Source: Chitinophaga oryziterrae (GTDB lineage: Bacteria; Bacteroidota; Bacteroidia; Chitinophagales; Chitinophagaceae). From it: a stretch of 64,000 nucleotides of DNA. The notes below the pieces were generated by a model that was not told the DNA's origin, did no database searches, and saw only the letters and a list, made by a program, of their open reading frames with translations. Below are positions 44,199 to 53,664 of the stretch, in pieces. The DNA lies in contig NZ_WRXO01000005.1 in NCBI RefSeq assembly GCF_009758125.1, forward strand, positions 496,001 to 560,000, read 5' to 3'. Numbering within the stretch: position 1 is the stretch's first letter; each line of letters starts with the position of its first letter. The position numbers and the translations under genes are program-made.

Positions 44199-46151
44199 TC
44201 ATAGATCTTCCCGCCTGATTTTCAGCTTACCCATTTTTGATTCCAGTGTCGTAGGTTTAATATTCATTAATTGTGCTGCTCCATTGGAGCCACGGACGCG
44301 TCCATTCGCCTGTTTGAGTATCGAAATGATATATTCCCGTTCTGTTTCAGCCTGGGTGTTTTTTACATCCTCAAGCGTTTTAATCACATTCGTGGTTGGT
44401 ATTGTGTGACCTGTAAGTTTTCGTTTCAGTTCTAATTTTGATTTGCCGTTATTGAGAACGGCAGCCTGTTCTATAACATTTTCAAGTTCCCGGATATTTC
44501 CCGGCCAATCATAAGCAATCATGTCTTCCATCATTGAAGTGAGAATGCCATGGAACGGTTTATTAAATTCCCTGCAGAATTTTTCCGCAAAATAAATAGC
44601 CAGTTCTTTTATATCACTTTTACGTTCCCGCAATGAGGGTAATGTAATAGGGAAAACATTCACACGGTAATATAGGTCAAGCCGGAAATTTCCTGCAGCA
44701 ACTTCTTTCTCCAGGTTACGGTTAGTAGCAGCTACTACACGAACATTCACCTTTGTAAGTGAACTACTACCAATACATTGAATTTCCTTCTCCTGCAAAA
44801 AACGCAAAATTTTCACCTGCATCTCAGGCAAAAGTTCTCCTATCTCATCTAAGAAAATAGTTCCACCATCAGCCTGTTCGAACTTACCTTTTCTTTTTTC
44901 CGTAGCATCGGTAAATGCGCCTTTTTCATGACCAAATAGTTCTGACTCTATTAGCGTAGCCGGAATAGCCGCACAATTTACTGTGATGTAGGGCGCATTT
45001 TTTCTTGGCGACAATAAATGAATGGCCCGCGCCAGTTTTTCTTTCCCGGTTCCACTTTCTCCAAGAATTAAAACTGATGTATTGTAAAACGCGACCTGTG
45101 CAGCAAGGTCTAATGCCCCTAACAGAAGATGGTGGTTACCGATAATGCTCCGGAATTCGGGGTAATTCAGTGAATCTCCCTGTAGCTTTCTTTCTGCATT
45201 AGCCTGATCATATTTTGAAATGGCCGGATTGTCTCCGTAAATTAGTTTTTCAGCCACTTCTTCCAGACTCGTTCTCAAATGGTCCAGCATGGAAATGTGC
45301 TTGTTCGTGTATATATTACGTTGACGATTATAGAAAAAGTAGTGAAATGATAGTCCATTGCTTAGCACAACAGGAAATACGAGGTAAGATTGTATATTGA
45401 AAGTTTCAATCAACGTTTTTTGAAGTGACGGTATATTCGGCTTTTCACTGGCAGGTTCATTGTTATAAATGGTCGTGTTTATATCCACATGGCTGTTTGC
45501 GAGAATTACAGACAGCGCTGTTCTCTTCAGATTTGTAATTGTCAGCAGCTCTTTTTCTCCAATAAACTGGTATTCATCGAATCCAATGCGCAAATACCCT
45601 TTATCTTTGAATTGAACAGTATTGAGTGGTCTTAGTCCAGATTTGATAAGATCGAATGGTATACAAGATTGCATGATCCCGGCAATCTTCAACAACTTTT
45701 GCTGGCTATCCGAATTTTCATTGCTTATTTCTGTTAACTGTTTCTGTAAAAGTATTTCCTGGTTCGTTTTTGCTTCGAGACTATGCGCATGCCGATACCA
45801 GGCAATATCCAACATAATCAGCAAGTCTTTTTTCCTGTATGGCTTAACTAAAAATCCATCAGGATAAGTCATCTTCGCTTCTTCTAATACTTTCTGGTTT
45901 GAATTGGCCGATAAATAAACAAACGCAATATGCTCAGATTTTAATTTCCTCGCAATATCGATACCGGAGCGCTCTCCCTGTAAACGGATATCAAGCAATA
46001 CAATATCAGGCCTATTCCTTTTTAAACTCTCTTCTGCTTCTTCTGCAGATGCAGCTATGCCGCTTACTTCATAGCCCGATCGCTGTAATACCTGCTGCAG
46101 ATTACTGGCTACAATGAATTCGTCTTCTACAATCAGTACCTTTTTTGTCAT
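44199..46151 (-). CDS. Sigma-54-type response regulator (REC-GAF-AAA-HTH)
   Basis: A 650-residue protein. REC domain 1-120 with phospho-acceptor Asp54 (DIVLLDIRL) and KPYRKKD; a GAF-like region about 150-310; AAA+ domain about 330-570 with Walker A ILGESGTGKEKLAR and Walker B GGTIFLDEIGEL; and a C-terminal Fis-type HTH (NGAAQLMNIKPTTLESKMGKL). The sigma-54 contact loop reads GAFTDA in place of GAFTGA. It controls unknown genes, possibly the divergent ABM-like gene at 46430. No convincing -24/-12 promoter was seen nearby. Confidence 0.9.
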   Translation of the reverse strand: MTKKVLIVEDEFIVASNLQQVLQRSGYEVSGIAASAEEAEESLKRNRPDIVLLDIRLQGERSGIDIARKLKSEHIAFVYLSANSNQKVLEEAKMTYPDGFLVKPYRKKDLLIMLDIAWYRHAHSLEAKTNQEILLQKQLTEISNENSDSQQKLLKIAGIMQSCIPFDLIKSGLRPLNTVQFKDKGYLRIGFDEYQFIGEKELLTITNLKRTALSVILANSHVDINTTIYNNEPASEKPNIPSLQKTLIETFNIQSYLVFPVVLSNGLSFHYFFYNRQRNIYTNKHISMLDHLRTSLEEVAEKLIYGDNPAISKYDQANAERKLQGDSLNYPEFRSIIGNHHLLLGALDLAAQVAFYNTSVLILGESGTGKEKLARAIHLLSPRKNAPYITVNCAAIPATLIESELFGHEKGAFTDATEKRKGKFEQADGGTIFLDEIGELLPEMQVKILRFLQEKEIQCIGSSSLTKVNVRVVAATNRNLEKEVAAGNFRLDLYYRVNVFPITLPSLRERKSDIKELAIYFAEKFCREFNKPFHGILTSMMEDMIAYDWPGNIRELENVIEQAAVLNNGKSKLELKRKLTGHTIPTTNVIKTLEDVKNTQAETEREYIISILKQANGRVRGSNGAAQLMNIKPTTLESKMGKLKIRREDL

Positions 46152-46429
46152 AATTGCAGCTGCTTAAAAATGAGGATATATTTAGAAATTATAAAATATT
46201 TAGACATTACATATAGAATATTGTACCGTCCTTTATAGACATCGACCAGATAGGTTGGATACAGGTTAAAACTACGTTTAACAAACTTTTATTCAAGATA
46301 AAAAAAATCTGCCGCTAACCTTTCATTATTAAAATAATACGACCAATCATTACTGTGTTTGTTTTTCCACCGGAAAATTTATTGCCAACTTTACCTGACA
46401 AACTTATCACATTTCTTAATATTATCGCA

Positions 46430-47104
46430 ATGAAAATTCGCAGAATATGGGAGATAGCCTTCTCAAGGTTTTTGCGTGTCAAAAAAGGGCAGACTATTGT
46501 TTTAACACAATATCATGTAAAAACTTCCTATCAGGATGAATTTCTCGAAGTTTTAGATCGATATGCGTTTAGCTCCCTTCAGGCAACCGGTAATGCAATG
46601 GCAGAAGCATATTATGAGAGAGGAGATAGCTGTATCATGTGGATGATAGAACGATGGAGCAGTTCTGCTTTTTATAAAGAAAATAAAAGAACTACTGCAA
46701 CAAAAGCTGTCGGTGCTTTAGTTGAGATTGGAATGGCAGGTCCGGTTGAAACCTTTTTTCTACAAGAGCTGGAATTATTTTCTAGAGAAATTAGCCGGGA
46801 TGCATTAACCATCATGTTATTTGTAGATGTGAAGGCTGGTACAGAAGAACATTTCAAATCAATAAACCGTAATTTAATGCCTGCTCTCCAGAAGTCCCCC
46901 GGTTTGTTGTTGTTTCAGTTAAATCAGGTAGTTAACCACAAAACCCAGTTTGTAATTTATAAGAAATTCAATAACTGGGACACATTTCAATATCATCTAA
47001 AGGAGCCGGCACTTGATCCTGTAATGAAGTTCCTGCAAACCTCCATCAAAGAATATCCATTTGAAAATGGATATCATCACCTTATTCAATTTGGACAACT
47101 TTAA
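46430..47104 (+). CDS. Protein with two ABM-like (dimeric alpha/beta barrel) domains
   Basis: I take ATG 46430 (MKIRRIWEIAFSRFLRV...); an in-frame ATG 75 bp upstream adds a hydrophobic stretch with no conserved look. The remaining 224 residues form two similar halves. The first is KGQTIVLTQYHVKTSYQDEFLEVLDRY ... CIMWMIERWSSSAFYKENK. The second is SRDALTIMLFVDVKAGTEEHFKSINRN ... FVIYKKFNNWDTFQYHLKEPAL. These match the antibiotic biosynthesis monooxygenase (ABM)/heme-degrading fold, in which two halves can replace a dimer. Activity unknown. Divergent from the sigma-54-type regulator. Confidence 0.65.
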   Translation: MKIRRIWEIAFSRFLRVKKGQTIVLTQYHVKTSYQDEFLEVLDRYAFSSLQATGNAMAEAYYERGDSCIMWMIERWSSSAFYKENKRTTATKAVGALVEIGMAGPVETFFLQELELFSREISRDALTIMLFVDVKAGTEEHFKSINRNLMPALQKSPGLLLFQLNQVVNHKTQFVIYKKFNNWDTFQYHLKEPALDPVMKFLQTSIKEYPFENGYHHLIQFGQL

Positions 47105-47452
47105 GGAACTCTTTCCCCTTTACGCCTACTATATACCATCACTAACAACCGGCTCTTTCAGTCCGGTCATATCGGATATTTACTTCACCGCGTGCGCATC
47201 CTGACGGGAAAAGAATCTGTATGACAAATTCAACTATATATTATCAGACAACCGTGCATATTACTTTTTTGATAGCACCGATTAATACAGTGATTTTAGA
47301 AATCGAATTATAGAACTGAGCTTTGATGGTAATAAAGGAAATATATAAAAGCGACATTATTGTTGACTCATCTCATTCCTTCAGCAAGAGAGCAAGCACC
47401 TAAAAGAATTATCTCAAACAGACAAAGAATTATTAAACTAAAAACAAACGCA
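47105..47452. other. Intergenic region upstream of hydrolase
   Basis: 348 bp. It contains a weak five-base-pair hairpin (47148-47167) and no exact TAnnTTTG or sigma-54 promoter that I could see. Nothing else recognised. Confidence 0.5.
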
Positions 47453-48358
47453 ATGAAAAACAAGACACACTATCACTCAGCGGAGATCAGCGGCGTAAAT
47501 ATCTTTTACAGGGAAGCGGGCCCCGCCAATGCTCCGGTTTTACTGTTGTTGCACGGCTACCCAACCTCTTCACACATGTACCGTAACCTGATCAATGATT
47601 TGTCAGACAAATACCATTTGATTGCGCCCGATTACCCAGGTTATGGAAGAAGTGAACAACCACCTATGGCCGATTTTGAATATAGTTTTGCAAACTATGC
47701 CAGGATTATAGAGGAGTTGCTGCAGCACTTGCATATTGAAAAATTCAGTCTCTATCTAATGGATTACGGTGCTCCCATTGGCTGGACACTCGCCTCAAAA
47801 CACCCGGAAAGGATAGAGAGCATCATTGTCCAGAATGGCTGTTGCTATGAAGAAGGATTAGAAACCTTCTGGGATCCCATTAAGGCTCTTTGGAAAGACA
47901 GAAATGACAAAGAGGCTATTAAAGCTTGTCAGTCCTTTCATAGCCCCGATGGATTGAAGTGGCAATACACACATCATGTTCCGGATGAAAGCATTATATC
48001 TCCTGATAACTGGGAGATCGATCTCAGGCACCTGCAACGTCCTGAAAACGACAACATACAGATCGCGCTGTTTTATGATTACCAAAACAACGTAAAACAA
48101 TATCCTAAATGGCAGGAATATCTGCGTACAGCAAATCCGGAAATGTTAATTGTGTATGGGAAAGACGATTATATTTTTCCTGGTGTTGGTGCAGAGGCGT
48201 TCAAAAAAGATGTAAAGAACCTGGAGTTTCATCTTTATCCAACAGGACATTTTGCGCTTGAAAGTTTTGGTGATGAAATTGCAGCAACCATACGGAACTT
48301 TTTAGACAGAAAAGTGGGCGATCGCAAGCTGGATGGAGCATTAGTTCAGTCAGTATAA
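47453..48358 (+). CDS. Alpha/beta hydrolase with Asp nucleophile (haloalkane dehalogenase/epoxide hydrolase-like)
   Basis: A 301-residue protein from ATG 47453. Oxyanion region VLLLLHGYPTSSHMYRNLI, nucleophile elbow LYLMDYGAPIGW (Asp in the D-Y-G-x-P-x-G arrangement), acid in VYGKDDYIF and base His in PTGHFALESFG. The Asp nucleophile separates it from esterases and fits dehalogenases or epoxide hydrolases. A longer frame upstream has no conserved start. A paralogue is at 53665. Confidence 0.82.
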   Translation: MKNKTHYHSAEISGVNIFYREAGPANAPVLLLLHGYPTSSHMYRNLINDLSDKYHLIAPDYPGYGRSEQPPMADFEYSFANYARIIEELLQHLHIEKFSLYLMDYGAPIGWTLASKHPERIESIIVQNGCCYEEGLETFWDPIKALWKDRNDKEAIKACQSFHSPDGLKWQYTHHVPDESIISPDNWEIDLRHLQRPENDNIQIALFYDYQNNVKQYPKWQEYLRTANPEMLIVYGKDDYIFPGVGAEAFKKDVKNLEFHLYPTGHFALESFGDEIAATIRNFLDRKVGDRKLDGALVQSV

Positions 48359-48463
48359 AGCATTGATTAAGAATACAACAGCCCCAAATTTGTAAAAGGG
48401 TTTATACGCCGAAAGGAGCTTTGTTGTATCCTATTGTAAACCTTCTAAATTAAATCTGTTTTT

Positions 48464-48703
48464 ATGAGTTCTTCAGACAACACGAAGCCCCTCGGAATAA
48501 AGCCACAAAATGCTGTAGCCGGATCACAAGATCCGAATGGGCAAATACCGGAGATAATTGTTATACCAGATGAATGTGGCGATTCGCTATGGGATGATGT
48601 ATTGGCGCAATATCCGGACCTGACAACAATCATCAGCAAACTTACAGTTCCGGAATCGTGTCAGATCCCTTCCCTTTTAAAATCGAGCGCAACCAAATCA
48701 TAA
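48464..48703 (+). CDS. Small unknown protein upstream of a PNPOx-like gene
   Basis: A 79-residue acidic protein, MSSSDNTKPLGIKPQNAVAG at the start and DECGDSLWDDVLAQYPDL in the middle, with two Cys. No signal peptide and no family known to me. It ends six bases before the flavoprotein gene, so the two are probably co-transcribed. Composition (Ser/Thr/Pro-rich ends, hydrophobic middle) would also fit a small peptide precursor, but no modification enzyme is nearby. Confidence 0.55.
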   Translation: MSSSDNTKPLGIKPQNAVAGSQDPNGQIPEIIVIPDECGDSLWDDVLAQYPDLTTIISKLTVPESCQIPSLLKSSATKS

Positions 48704-48709
48704 ATAGTA

Positions 48710-49327
48710 ATGAATTATGCATCATTAGCATTTACAGAAGCGGTCAGGGATATGCAGGAGAAATTGGGTAGTCGTAAAAGCTATGCCCGTTTGGAGAATA
48801 GAAGCTATGTGGATGGGCTCACGGGGAATGAAACGGGGTTCATCTCGGACCGGGATAGTTTTTATATGGCTACTATTGGGGAGAATGGATATCCTTACAT
48901 ACAACATCGGGGTGGCCCCCAGGGTTTTATTAAAGTGCTGGATACAAAACAGTTGGGTATTATCGATTATAAAGGCAACGCCCAATATATTACTGTAGGT
49001 AATATTACCACCAATAATAACGTGGCATTGATTATGGTGGATTATCCCACGAGAACAAGATTGAAATTGTATGCTAAAGCCAGGATTGTCGAACCGAAAG
49101 ACGATCCTGCGCTGTACGCACGACTTGACCTGGAGGGCTATGAATTTCGTCCGGAAAGAATGATGGTATTTGATGTAGAAGCTTACGATTGGAATTGTCA
49201 GCAACACATCACACCCCGGTATTCCATTGAGGAAATCAATAAAGCTTTTGCTTCACAAAGCAAATATATTTTACAATTAGAAGCCGAATTAAAAAAATTG
49301 AAAGAGAGACCCGTTGCTGACGGGTAA
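48710..49327 (+). CDS. Pyridoxamine 5'-phosphate oxidase-family flavoprotein
   Basis: A 205-residue protein with the split-barrel FMN-binding fold: YMATIGENGYPYIQHRGGPQGFIKVLD, GNITTNNNVALIMVDYPTRTRLKLYAKARIV, then a C-terminal helical stretch (YSIEEINKAFASQSKYILQLEAELKKLKERP). Members reduce or oxidise small molecules or bind FMN/F420/haem. The exact activity is unknown. Co-transcribed with the small gene upstream and followed by an AraC regulator 17 bp later. Confidence 0.85.
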   Translation: MNYASLAFTEAVRDMQEKLGSRKSYARLENRSYVDGLTGNETGFISDRDSFYMATIGENGYPYIQHRGGPQGFIKVLDTKQLGIIDYKGNAQYITVGNITTNNNVALIMVDYPTRTRLKLYAKARIVEPKDDPALYARLDLEGYEFRPERMMVFDVEAYDWNCQQHITPRYSIEEINKAFASQSKYILQLEAELKKLKERPVADG

Positions 49328-49344
49328 GATAAAACTTATTAAAA

Positions 49345-50214
49345 ATGAAAATTAGCCGTAAATTAAAGAAAGACAGTCAGGTTGCTGAGCCGGCGCCCTT
49401 TGAGATTCATTCCATCCAATCGCTTCTTGCGAGAAATAAAGAAGGAGAAGCACCTTTTTTTTGCGAAGAAATGTACCTGATTATCTGGATCCTCAAGGGT
49501 GCTGTAAAAATAAGTCTTGATACAGATGTGTTCCTTATAAATGAAAACGTGTTTTTCTATGCGAAGCCTGGACAGCTTTTTACAATGGAGATTGATGAAG
49601 AGGCAAAAGGTTATGCGATCTCTTTTGTGGAAGAATACATTGAATTAACTGATGTCAGATTGGCCGGTTTATTTCATATCCCGCTTTTCAACCGGTTTAA
49701 CTCCATACCGATCATCCATATATGGGGTGATGCGATAGCCTTAATGGTATCCTTAGCTGACGAAATGATACAGGAATATAATAATGCGCTGGATTTGCGT
49801 TCGGACATACTGAAGGGATACCTGAAGATATTCATGATCTATTTATGCCGGCAATTAAAACAGGATGGCCAGGGCATTTACGGGTCCCGGAAGTCTGATC
49901 TGGTTAAACTATTTTTTAAACAACTGGAAAGGCACTATGCTTCCAAAAAGATGGCGAGAGAGTATGCTGAGATCTTATCGGTATCCCCCAATTACCTGAA
50001 CGATGTGGTGAAAGAATTGTCGGGACGCACGGTTAGTCATCACATACAGCAGCGGATTGTTCTTGAAGCGAAACGAAGGGTGCTTCATGACGGTTATAGT
50101 TTGAAGGAGATTGCTTATGATCTGGGATTTTGGAATCCTGCTCATTTCAGCAAGTATTTTAAGAACTGCTCCGGCATTAACTTTACCGAATTCAAAAAAG
50201 GGCTTTCAATGTAA
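49345..50214 (+). CDS. AraC-family transcriptional regulator
   Basis: A 289-residue protein with an N-terminal cupin domain (about 25-150; EMYLIIWILKGAVKISLDTDVFLINENVFFYAKPGQLF) and a C-terminal HTH: YAEILSVSPNYLNDVVKELSGRTVSHHI and SLKEIAYDLGFWNPAHFSKYFKNCSGINFTEFKKG. It follows the flavoprotein by 17 bp and precedes a DMT transporter by 35 bp, so it may control this cluster. Confidence 0.88.
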   Translation: MKISRKLKKDSQVAEPAPFEIHSIQSLLARNKEGEAPFFCEEMYLIIWILKGAVKISLDTDVFLINENVFFYAKPGQLFTMEIDEEAKGYAISFVEEYIELTDVRLAGLFHIPLFNRFNSIPIIHIWGDAIALMVSLADEMIQEYNNALDLRSDILKGYLKIFMIYLCRQLKQDGQGIYGSRKSDLVKLFFKQLERHYASKKMAREYAEILSVSPNYLNDVVKELSGRTVSHHIQQRIVLEAKRRVLHDGYSLKEIAYDLGFWNPAHFSKYFKNCSGINFTEFKKGLSM

Positions 50215-50249
50215 ATGAACGATCGTTTATCTGATAGAAAAATATAATT

Positions 50250-50693
50250 ATGAAAATAGCTTGGCTTTTTGTGGTCTTTTTATGTGGTGCTTTATTGCCT
50301 TTGCAGGGTGGGCTTAATGCCAAACTGGCGAAATCAATCGGCAGCCCTATTTATGCTTCTATGATCTGTTTTATCGTGGGAGCACTTGCCATGGGCCTTT
50401 ATGTTCCTTTTACAAAAGAAACATTCTCCTGGCAATTGCTTAAGGGCAGCTATATTACGGCAGTGTTGGGTGGTGGTGTCATTGGTGCTGTATTCATTAC
50501 GGGAAGTATGCTGGCGCTTCCAAGACTAGGTATGGCACTTACGTTCGGGCTTGTGATAGCCGGGCAGGTTATCATTTCAGTATTGCTGGATCACTTTAGT
50601 ATCCTGGTCGCAGCGCAGCATCCTATTAACATTTGGCGCGGCCTTGGTATGCTGCTGATCATTGCGGGAGTTGCTATAGTAGAAAAATTTTAG
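50250..50693 (+). CDS. DMT-superfamily transporter (YdcZ/DUF606 type)
   Basis: A 147-residue protein of about five transmembrane helices, beginning MKIAWLFVVFLCGALLPLQGGLNAKLAKSIGSPIYAS with the GxNAxL motif typical of YdcZ/DUF606 proteins, and ending RGLGMLLIIAGVAIVEKF. Half-size transporters of this kind form dimers. Cargo unknown. Last gene of a small rightward cluster closed by a strong hairpin. Confidence 0.85.
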   Translation: MKIAWLFVVFLCGALLPLQGGLNAKLAKSIGSPIYASMICFIVGALAMGLYVPFTKETFSWQLLKGSYITAVLGGGVIGAVFITGSMLALPRLGMALTFGLVIAGQVIISVLLDHFSILVAAQHPINIWRGLGMLLIIAGVAIVEKF

Positions 50694-50728
50694 AGAAATC
50701 ATCAGCGCTATTAATACTTCGAACAGAG

Positions 50729-50760
50729 AAAGCCTTCAAATCGTCAGATTTGAAGGCTTT
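50729..50760. terminator. Terminator hairpin
   Basis: A perfect 14-bp stem (50729-50742 with 50747-50760) and a four-base loop between convergent genes. No long T run follows on the plus strand. Confidence 0.75.
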
Positions 50761-50812
50761 CGGATTTTATACTGACCCTGGGTTGCAACTTGTCATTTGC
50801 TTTCTGGAGTTT

Positions 50813-51859
50813 TTATTTTAAGGTGTTATTATTGATGTCCTTTATAAAGTGTATTATACCGTTCATGTAAAATGATTGCTGATCGTACATACTCAGGTGA
50901 CTACCGTCGGCACAGTACAAAAACTGCCCATGTTGTACCTGTTGGCTCATCCATTTTATATGTTCAGGGTTCATTTCATCGTATTTAGCGCCTATAAACA
51001 GTGCTGGCACAACAATCTCTTTCAGCCGGTCGCTTATATCCCAGGTAAGTAAACCTCCAATAATGCCGAATTCACTAGGGCCCTGTAATGCCAGATAATA
51101 AGGCATATTCAGTTTACCCAGCGCCCTTTTGAGAGGTTCCGGCCATTGCTCTAATGGCAGGCGACAAATAAACTTAGCATAAAAATGCTTTGTTACAAGT
51201 TCGGAATACTTCGGGTTAGCATAATCGTTCCTGGCCGACAATTCATTGATTGTGTCGAGTACTGCAGAGGGCAATTGTTTCACTAGCACCTGCTGAATAT
51301 AATTGTTAAACTCCTTTCCGCTTGACACCATATTCGAGATGATCAACGCTTTCAGATGTTGCTGGTATTTTATCGCATATTCCATAGCCAGCAGGCCACC
51401 CCACGAATGGCCGAATACGTAAAAATTTGATGCATCCAGCTTTAATGCCTGCCGTACCTGCTCAACCTCATCCACGGCACTCACTACGTTGTAACGGCTG
51501 CTGTCACCTGGTTTATCACTATTGCCATTACCCAATTCATCATAGTAATAAAATTCTATTCCTTCGCCCGGGAAATAACTTTCAAATGCTTCCAGATAAT
51601 CGTGCGGAAATCCTGGTCCCCCGGCAAGCAGGAGCACCTTTATACTGGGATTATTGCCAATCCGTTTTGTCCATACGTTGAAAATACCTTTAGGTGTCTT
51701 TATGGGTACCATTTTGACACCTCCTGTTTGCACGGTCGTTGTATCCGTAATAAAATAGTCAGCCTTATTGCTTTTTGCGTCTGGAGCCGAGCAGTTAGCA
51801 AGCAGCATCAACCATATCATGGATGCAATCAATGCGAACGTTTTTTTTAAATACATCAT
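50813..51859 (-). CDS. Lipoprotein alpha/beta hydrolase (proline iminopeptidase-like)
   Basis: A 348-residue protein with lipobox LLANC (Cys23), oxyanion region KVLLLAGGPGFPHDYL, nucleophile elbow FGHSWGGLLAMEYA and a C-terminal His in CADGSHLSMYDQQ. The GGPGFP motif matches proline iminopeptidases and related esterases. As a lipoprotein it acts in the periplasm or at the membrane, which is common for this subgroup in Bacteroidota. Confidence 0.85.
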   Translation of the reverse strand: MMYLKKTFALIASMIWLMLLANCSAPDAKSNKADYFITDTTTVQTGGVKMVPIKTPKGIFNVWTKRIGNNPSIKVLLLAGGPGFPHDYLEAFESYFPGEGIEFYYYDELGNGNSDKPGDSSRYNVVSAVDEVEQVRQALKLDASNFYVFGHSWGGLLAMEYAIKYQQHLKALIISNMVSSGKEFNNYIQQVLVKQLPSAVLDTINELSARNDYANPKYSELVTKHFYAKFICRLPLEQWPEPLKRALGKLNMPYYLALQGPSEFGIIGGLLTWDISDRLKEIVVPALFIGAKYDEMNPEHIKWMSQQVQHGQFLYCADGSHLSMYDQQSFYMNGIIHFIKDINNNTLK

Positions 51860-51982
51860 CTTGTTATTTTAATACTGATACTAATTATGGTTTTTCATTG
51901 TTTTTTCAATTTCGATGCAAAACTCTGCAATGAAAATCATATGTTAATTACCCTAGGATAATTAATGGTGCTAACAAGTAGT

Positions 51983-52633
51983 TTAATCATGCCTGAGTTG
52001 CTTTCTGATACGACTTAACGACTGGGGCGTCACATTCAGGTAAGTGGCGATCAGATAATTCGAAAACATATTTAACAGATAGGGCTCCTCCTCAAGAAAT
52101 CTCTTATACCGATCAGGAGCAGGCAATGTAAGTAGTGTATTGATGCGATCATAGACCTGTATAAAAGCCTTTTCGGTCAACAGACGCAGCCAGTGTTCAA
52201 CTGCAGGCGATTCCCCGACCAGTTTTTTTAATTCATCTGCAGAAAACCGGATAGCGGTTACAGGTAACAGGGTATCAATGGTGAGTGTGGCTGGTTGGCG
52301 GGAAAGAAAACTTCTATAGTCTACGGCAAAAATATTCTTTGTGGTGCTTGCCGGGCTGTTGAAGTGAAAAAACCAGGTAATTGTTTTTCCTTTGAAATCG
52401 GTGAAGTAGGAAATACATTTTCCTTCAATGATAAAGTAAATATATTGGCATACATTACCTGCTTCCAGCAATCGCTTTCCTTCGGCGAAATTTACCAATC
52501 TACAGTTTTCTTCTACCAGCTTTTTTGTCGCATCATTAAGCACAACGTCCTGCGACATGTAATCCAGAAAAGGAGTGCAAAATATTGCTTGATTAATATT
52601 ATTGCGTGAAGGAAGAGTGATCTTTTTTTTCAT
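51983..52633 (-). CDS. Crp/Fnr-family transcriptional regulator
   Basis: A 216-residue protein from ATG 52633 (a GTG one codon upstream is the only alternative). N-terminal cyclic-nucleotide-like barrel (RLLEAGNVCQYIYFIIEGKCISYFTDFKGKTITWFFHF) and a C-terminal part with MFSNYLIATYLNVTPQSLSRIRKQL. The HTH is of the Bacteroidota Crp type, in which cAMP is not the ligand. Divergent from the hydrolase at 52813, which it may control. Confidence 0.86.
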   Translation of the reverse strand: MKKKITLPSRNNINQAIFCTPFLDYMSQDVVLNDATKKLVEENCRLVNFAEGKRLLEAGNVCQYIYFIIEGKCISYFTDFKGKTITWFFHFNSPASTTKNIFAVDYRSFLSRQPATLTIDTLLPVTAIRFSADELKKLVGESPAVEHWLRLLTEKAFIQVYDRINTLLTLPAPDRYKRFLEEEPYLLNMFSNYLIATYLNVTPQSLSRIRKQLRHD

Positions 52634-52812
52634 CACCGTACAAGCGTGTGTTTTTAGCTGTTTTTTAACACAAATGAAAATGATTTAAAAGAAAGCAACG
52701 ATTAAAATTATAAGCGTTCCTATTAATTAAGTTATTTGTCCAATCACATACTTCTTTTCAAATTTGATCGATCAATCTGGTCACCCCTAATTATCACTTT
52801 AAATTTTATATT

Positions 52813-53625
52813 ATGAAAAAGAATATTGTGGTCGTGATGTCCACTGTAATGGGCGTACTGCTGGTACTTGTATCATTAGTTTCCTTTAAGGGTACGCTGA
52901 GGCAGCACACAACCGCTAAAGAGGAAGATAAACCAACCATAGTGCTGGTACACGGGGCTTTTGCCGATGGATCTTCCTGGAATAAGGTAATACCTGCTTT
53001 ACAGGAAAAAGGTTACTACACGATAGCCGTTCAAAATCCATTAACCTCCTTAAATGATGATGTCGCGTTTGTAGAGCGGGCTATCGCAGAAGTAAAAGGG
53101 AAGGTGATACTGGTAGGTCATTCATGGGGAGGCGTTGTTATTACCCAAGCCGGGAACAACGAAAAGGTCCAGTCGCTTGTATATGTAGCCGCTTATGCAC
53201 CGGATGAGGGGCAAAGCATTGAGAGTCTCAGCAAGGATGCATATGAGGTGAGAAAAATGTCGAATGTGCCGGGGCTTGCAGATCCTGTTGTTAGTAGTGA
53301 CGGTTATATACGCCTGAAAGAAGAAACGGTTGTAAACCATTTTGCACAGGACCTGCCAGCACAGGAAGCCAGGATCATTGCAGCCGGACAGGGGCGCTTT
53401 CACTTTAGTACCATAACAGCCAAAGTAAGTAACCCTGCCTGGAAAAATAAGCCAAGTTTTTATGTTGTCTCGGACAAGGATCATATGATATCACCACAGC
53501 TGGAAAGCGAGATGGCCAAAAACATTCATGCCACTACTTATCACGTGGATGCAAGCCACGTGGTTATGCTGTCACAACCAGCAGCTGTCGTAAAGGTGAT
53601 CCTTGCAGCGGCCGGTGGTAAATAG
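52813..53625 (+). CDS. Alpha/beta hydrolase with N-terminal membrane or signal segment
   Basis: A 270-residue protein: hydrophobic N-terminal segment (residues 5-25), then TIVLVHGAFADGSSWNKVIPAL (oxyanion region), nucleophile Ser in ILVGHSWGGVVITQAG, and C-terminal His in HVDASHVVMLSQPAAV. Similar proteins are esterases or HNL-like hydrolases. Probably periplasmic. Followed after 39 bp by a second hydrolase gene in the same direction. Confidence 0.85.
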   Translation: MKKNIVVVMSTVMGVLLVLVSLVSFKGTLRQHTTAKEEDKPTIVLVHGAFADGSSWNKVIPALQEKGYYTIAVQNPLTSLNDDVAFVERAIAEVKGKVILVGHSWGGVVITQAGNNEKVQSLVYVAAYAPDEGQSIESLSKDAYEVRKMSNVPGLADPVVSSDGYIRLKEETVVNHFAQDLPAQEARIIAAGQGRFHFSTITAKVSNPAWKNKPSFYVVSDKDHMISPQLESEMAKNIHATTYHVDASHVVMLSQPAAVVKVILAAAGGK

Positions 53626-53664
53626 ATAGGTCGTAATATTTATTCTTATGATTTAATGTTTTTT

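Noticed and set aside
46152..46429. Search for a sigma-54 -24/-12 promoter for the ABM-like gene
   Set aside because: No TGGC-N7-TTGC type site found.
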